Shown in pieces: positions 63,297 to 64,000 of a stretch of 64,000 nt of DNA. The notes beneath the pieces are model-generated. The model saw only the letters and a program-made list of their open reading frames with translations, did not search any database and was not told the origin of the DNA. Both the position numbers and the translations under genes were made by a program. Source of the DNA: Fusobacteria bacterium ZRK30 (GTDB lineage: Bacteria; Fusobacteriota; Fusobacteriia; Fusobacteriales; Fusobacteriaceae); assembly GCA_024628785.1 (NCBI GenBank), contig CP102404.1:310001-374000 (forward strand), read 5' to 3'. Within the stretch, counting starts at the first letter, position 1. Each line of letters opens with the position of its first letter.

Positions 63297-64000
63297 ATGA
63301 AATATAATGAAATTAAAAATTATTTAAATGGTAAGTTTGTGTCAGGAATGGGAGAAAAATATGATGTATATGCTCCTATCAATGGAGAAATTATTGGTGA
63401 GTTTAAAGCAGCTACTAAAACTCAATTGGACGAAGTCGTAGCTAAAGCTAAAGTTGCTCAAGAAGCTTGGGCAGGTTTAACTGCAAAATCGAGATCTAAG
63501 GTTATTTATAAATATAGAGAATTACTTATGAAATATAGGGAAGAATTATCAGTAGTTAACTGTGAAGAAAATGGGAAATCGATGGAAGAGGCCTATGCCG
63601 GTGTAGATAAAGCTATTGAATTAACAGAATTTGCTTGTTCTATTCCACAATTAATTTCTGGGAAAACCCAGGATGTCAGCAGAGGAGTCAACTGTAAGGA
63701 AGAGAGAAGACCCCTAGGAGTTGTAGCATCTATCACTCCGTTTAACTTCCCGGTAATGGTTCCCCATTGGACTGTTCCAAATGCAATAGCTCTAGGAAAT
63801 GCAATAATCTTAAAGCCATCGGAGCTAACACCTATTTCAGCAATGAAAATGGCAGAACTCTGGGAGGAGGCAGGATTACCTGAAGGGATATTCAATGTAG
63901 TTAACGGTGGAAAAGAGATTGTTGAAGGGATTTGTGACAATCAAGATATCGTAGCTGTATCATTTGTGGGATCAACTCCTGTAGCTGAAATCGTTCATAA
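63297..64000 (+). CDS. iolA: Methylmalonate-semialdehyde dehydrogenase (acylating), 5' part
   Basis: The first 234 codons are present; the frame runs off the window edge. It starts after AGGAGG, 9 bp behind iolG. Visible: NYLNGKFVSG, the family signature SITPFNFPVMVPHWTVPNAIALGNAIILKPSE and the NAD-binding FVGSTPVA. The catalytic Cys lies beyond the edge. It converts malonate semialdehyde from inositol to acetyl-CoA and CO2. Partial only because of the window. Confidence 0.92.
   Translation, partial: MKYNEIKNYLNGKFVSGMGEKYDVYAPINGEIIGEFKAATKTQLDEVVAKAKVAQEAWAGLTAKSRSKVIYKYRELLMKYREELSVVNCEENGKSMEEAYAGVDKAIELTEFACSIPQLISGKTQDVSRGVNCKEERRPLGVVASITPFNFPVMVPHWTVPNAIALGNAIILKPSELTPISAMKMAELWEEAGLPEGIFNVVNGGKEIVEGICDNQDIVAVSFVGSTPVAEIVH

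Overview
The window is low-GC bacterial DNA. It mixes an outer-membrane beta-barrel protein (Gram-negative envelope) with Firmicutes-like operon styles: strong GGAGG ribosome-binding sites, TTGACA/TATAAT promoters and guanine riboswitches. It also carries anaerobic functions such as B12 enzymes, Fe-alcohol dehydrogenase and a Na+/amino-acid symporter. This combination fits a Fusobacteriota member (Ilyobacter/Psychrilyobacter/Propionigenium-like). That assignment is inference; no 16S or other marker is present.

Layout. (1) 1-6230: branched-chain amino-acid operon ilvE-D-B-N-C on the minus strand. It is preceded by a promoter, a 35-residue leader peptide with 13 isoleucines and an intrinsic terminator directly before ilvE, i.e. 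a ribosome-mediated attenuator. (2) 6376-17056: guaB and guaA, each behind its own guanine riboswitch. Between them lie an outer-membrane protein, a YfcC-type transporter, parAB, and an mrp / DUF1858 / cobalamin adenosyltransferase cluster. (3) 17045-39905: an integrated element of about 22.9 kb in the 3' end of guaA. It is bounded by the 12-bp direct repeat GAGTGGGAATAA and carries subterminal copies of an 18-bp repeat. It holds a tyrosine integrase, small Xis-like protein, replication-type protein with an apparent AUA start, serine recombinase, IS110 element, plasmid/phage-type genes (Gp157, ArdC, DUF960, Rad52-like), a cyclase-like gene between two 65-bp repeats, an IS150-like element with a broken orfB, and a metabolic cargo. 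The cargo is a single-chain B12-dependent mutase with its MutL/GlmL-type partner, a YkvI-type permease and an XRE-cupin regulator. (4) 39906-53510: LRR protein, NAD kinase, iron alcohol dehydrogenase, a predicted sRNA, cold-shock protein, a PLP-fold/GNAT fusion, Na+/alanine symporter, VWA protein, 8-oxoguanine-deaminase-like amidohydrolase, DMT exporter and a LacI regulator. (5) 53511-64000: a myo-inositol catabolic operon (iolG, ABC importer, iolB, iolD, iolE, second iolG, start of iolA/mmsA) under LacI-type AAAACGTTTT operators.

The most unusual items are the mutase/MutL/permease/regulator cargo of unknown substrate, the isoleucine attenuator outside the Proteobacteria where this mechanism is best known, and the cyclase-like gene boxed between tRNA/tmRNA-associated repeats. 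Functions come from recognising motifs by eye; no database searches were run.
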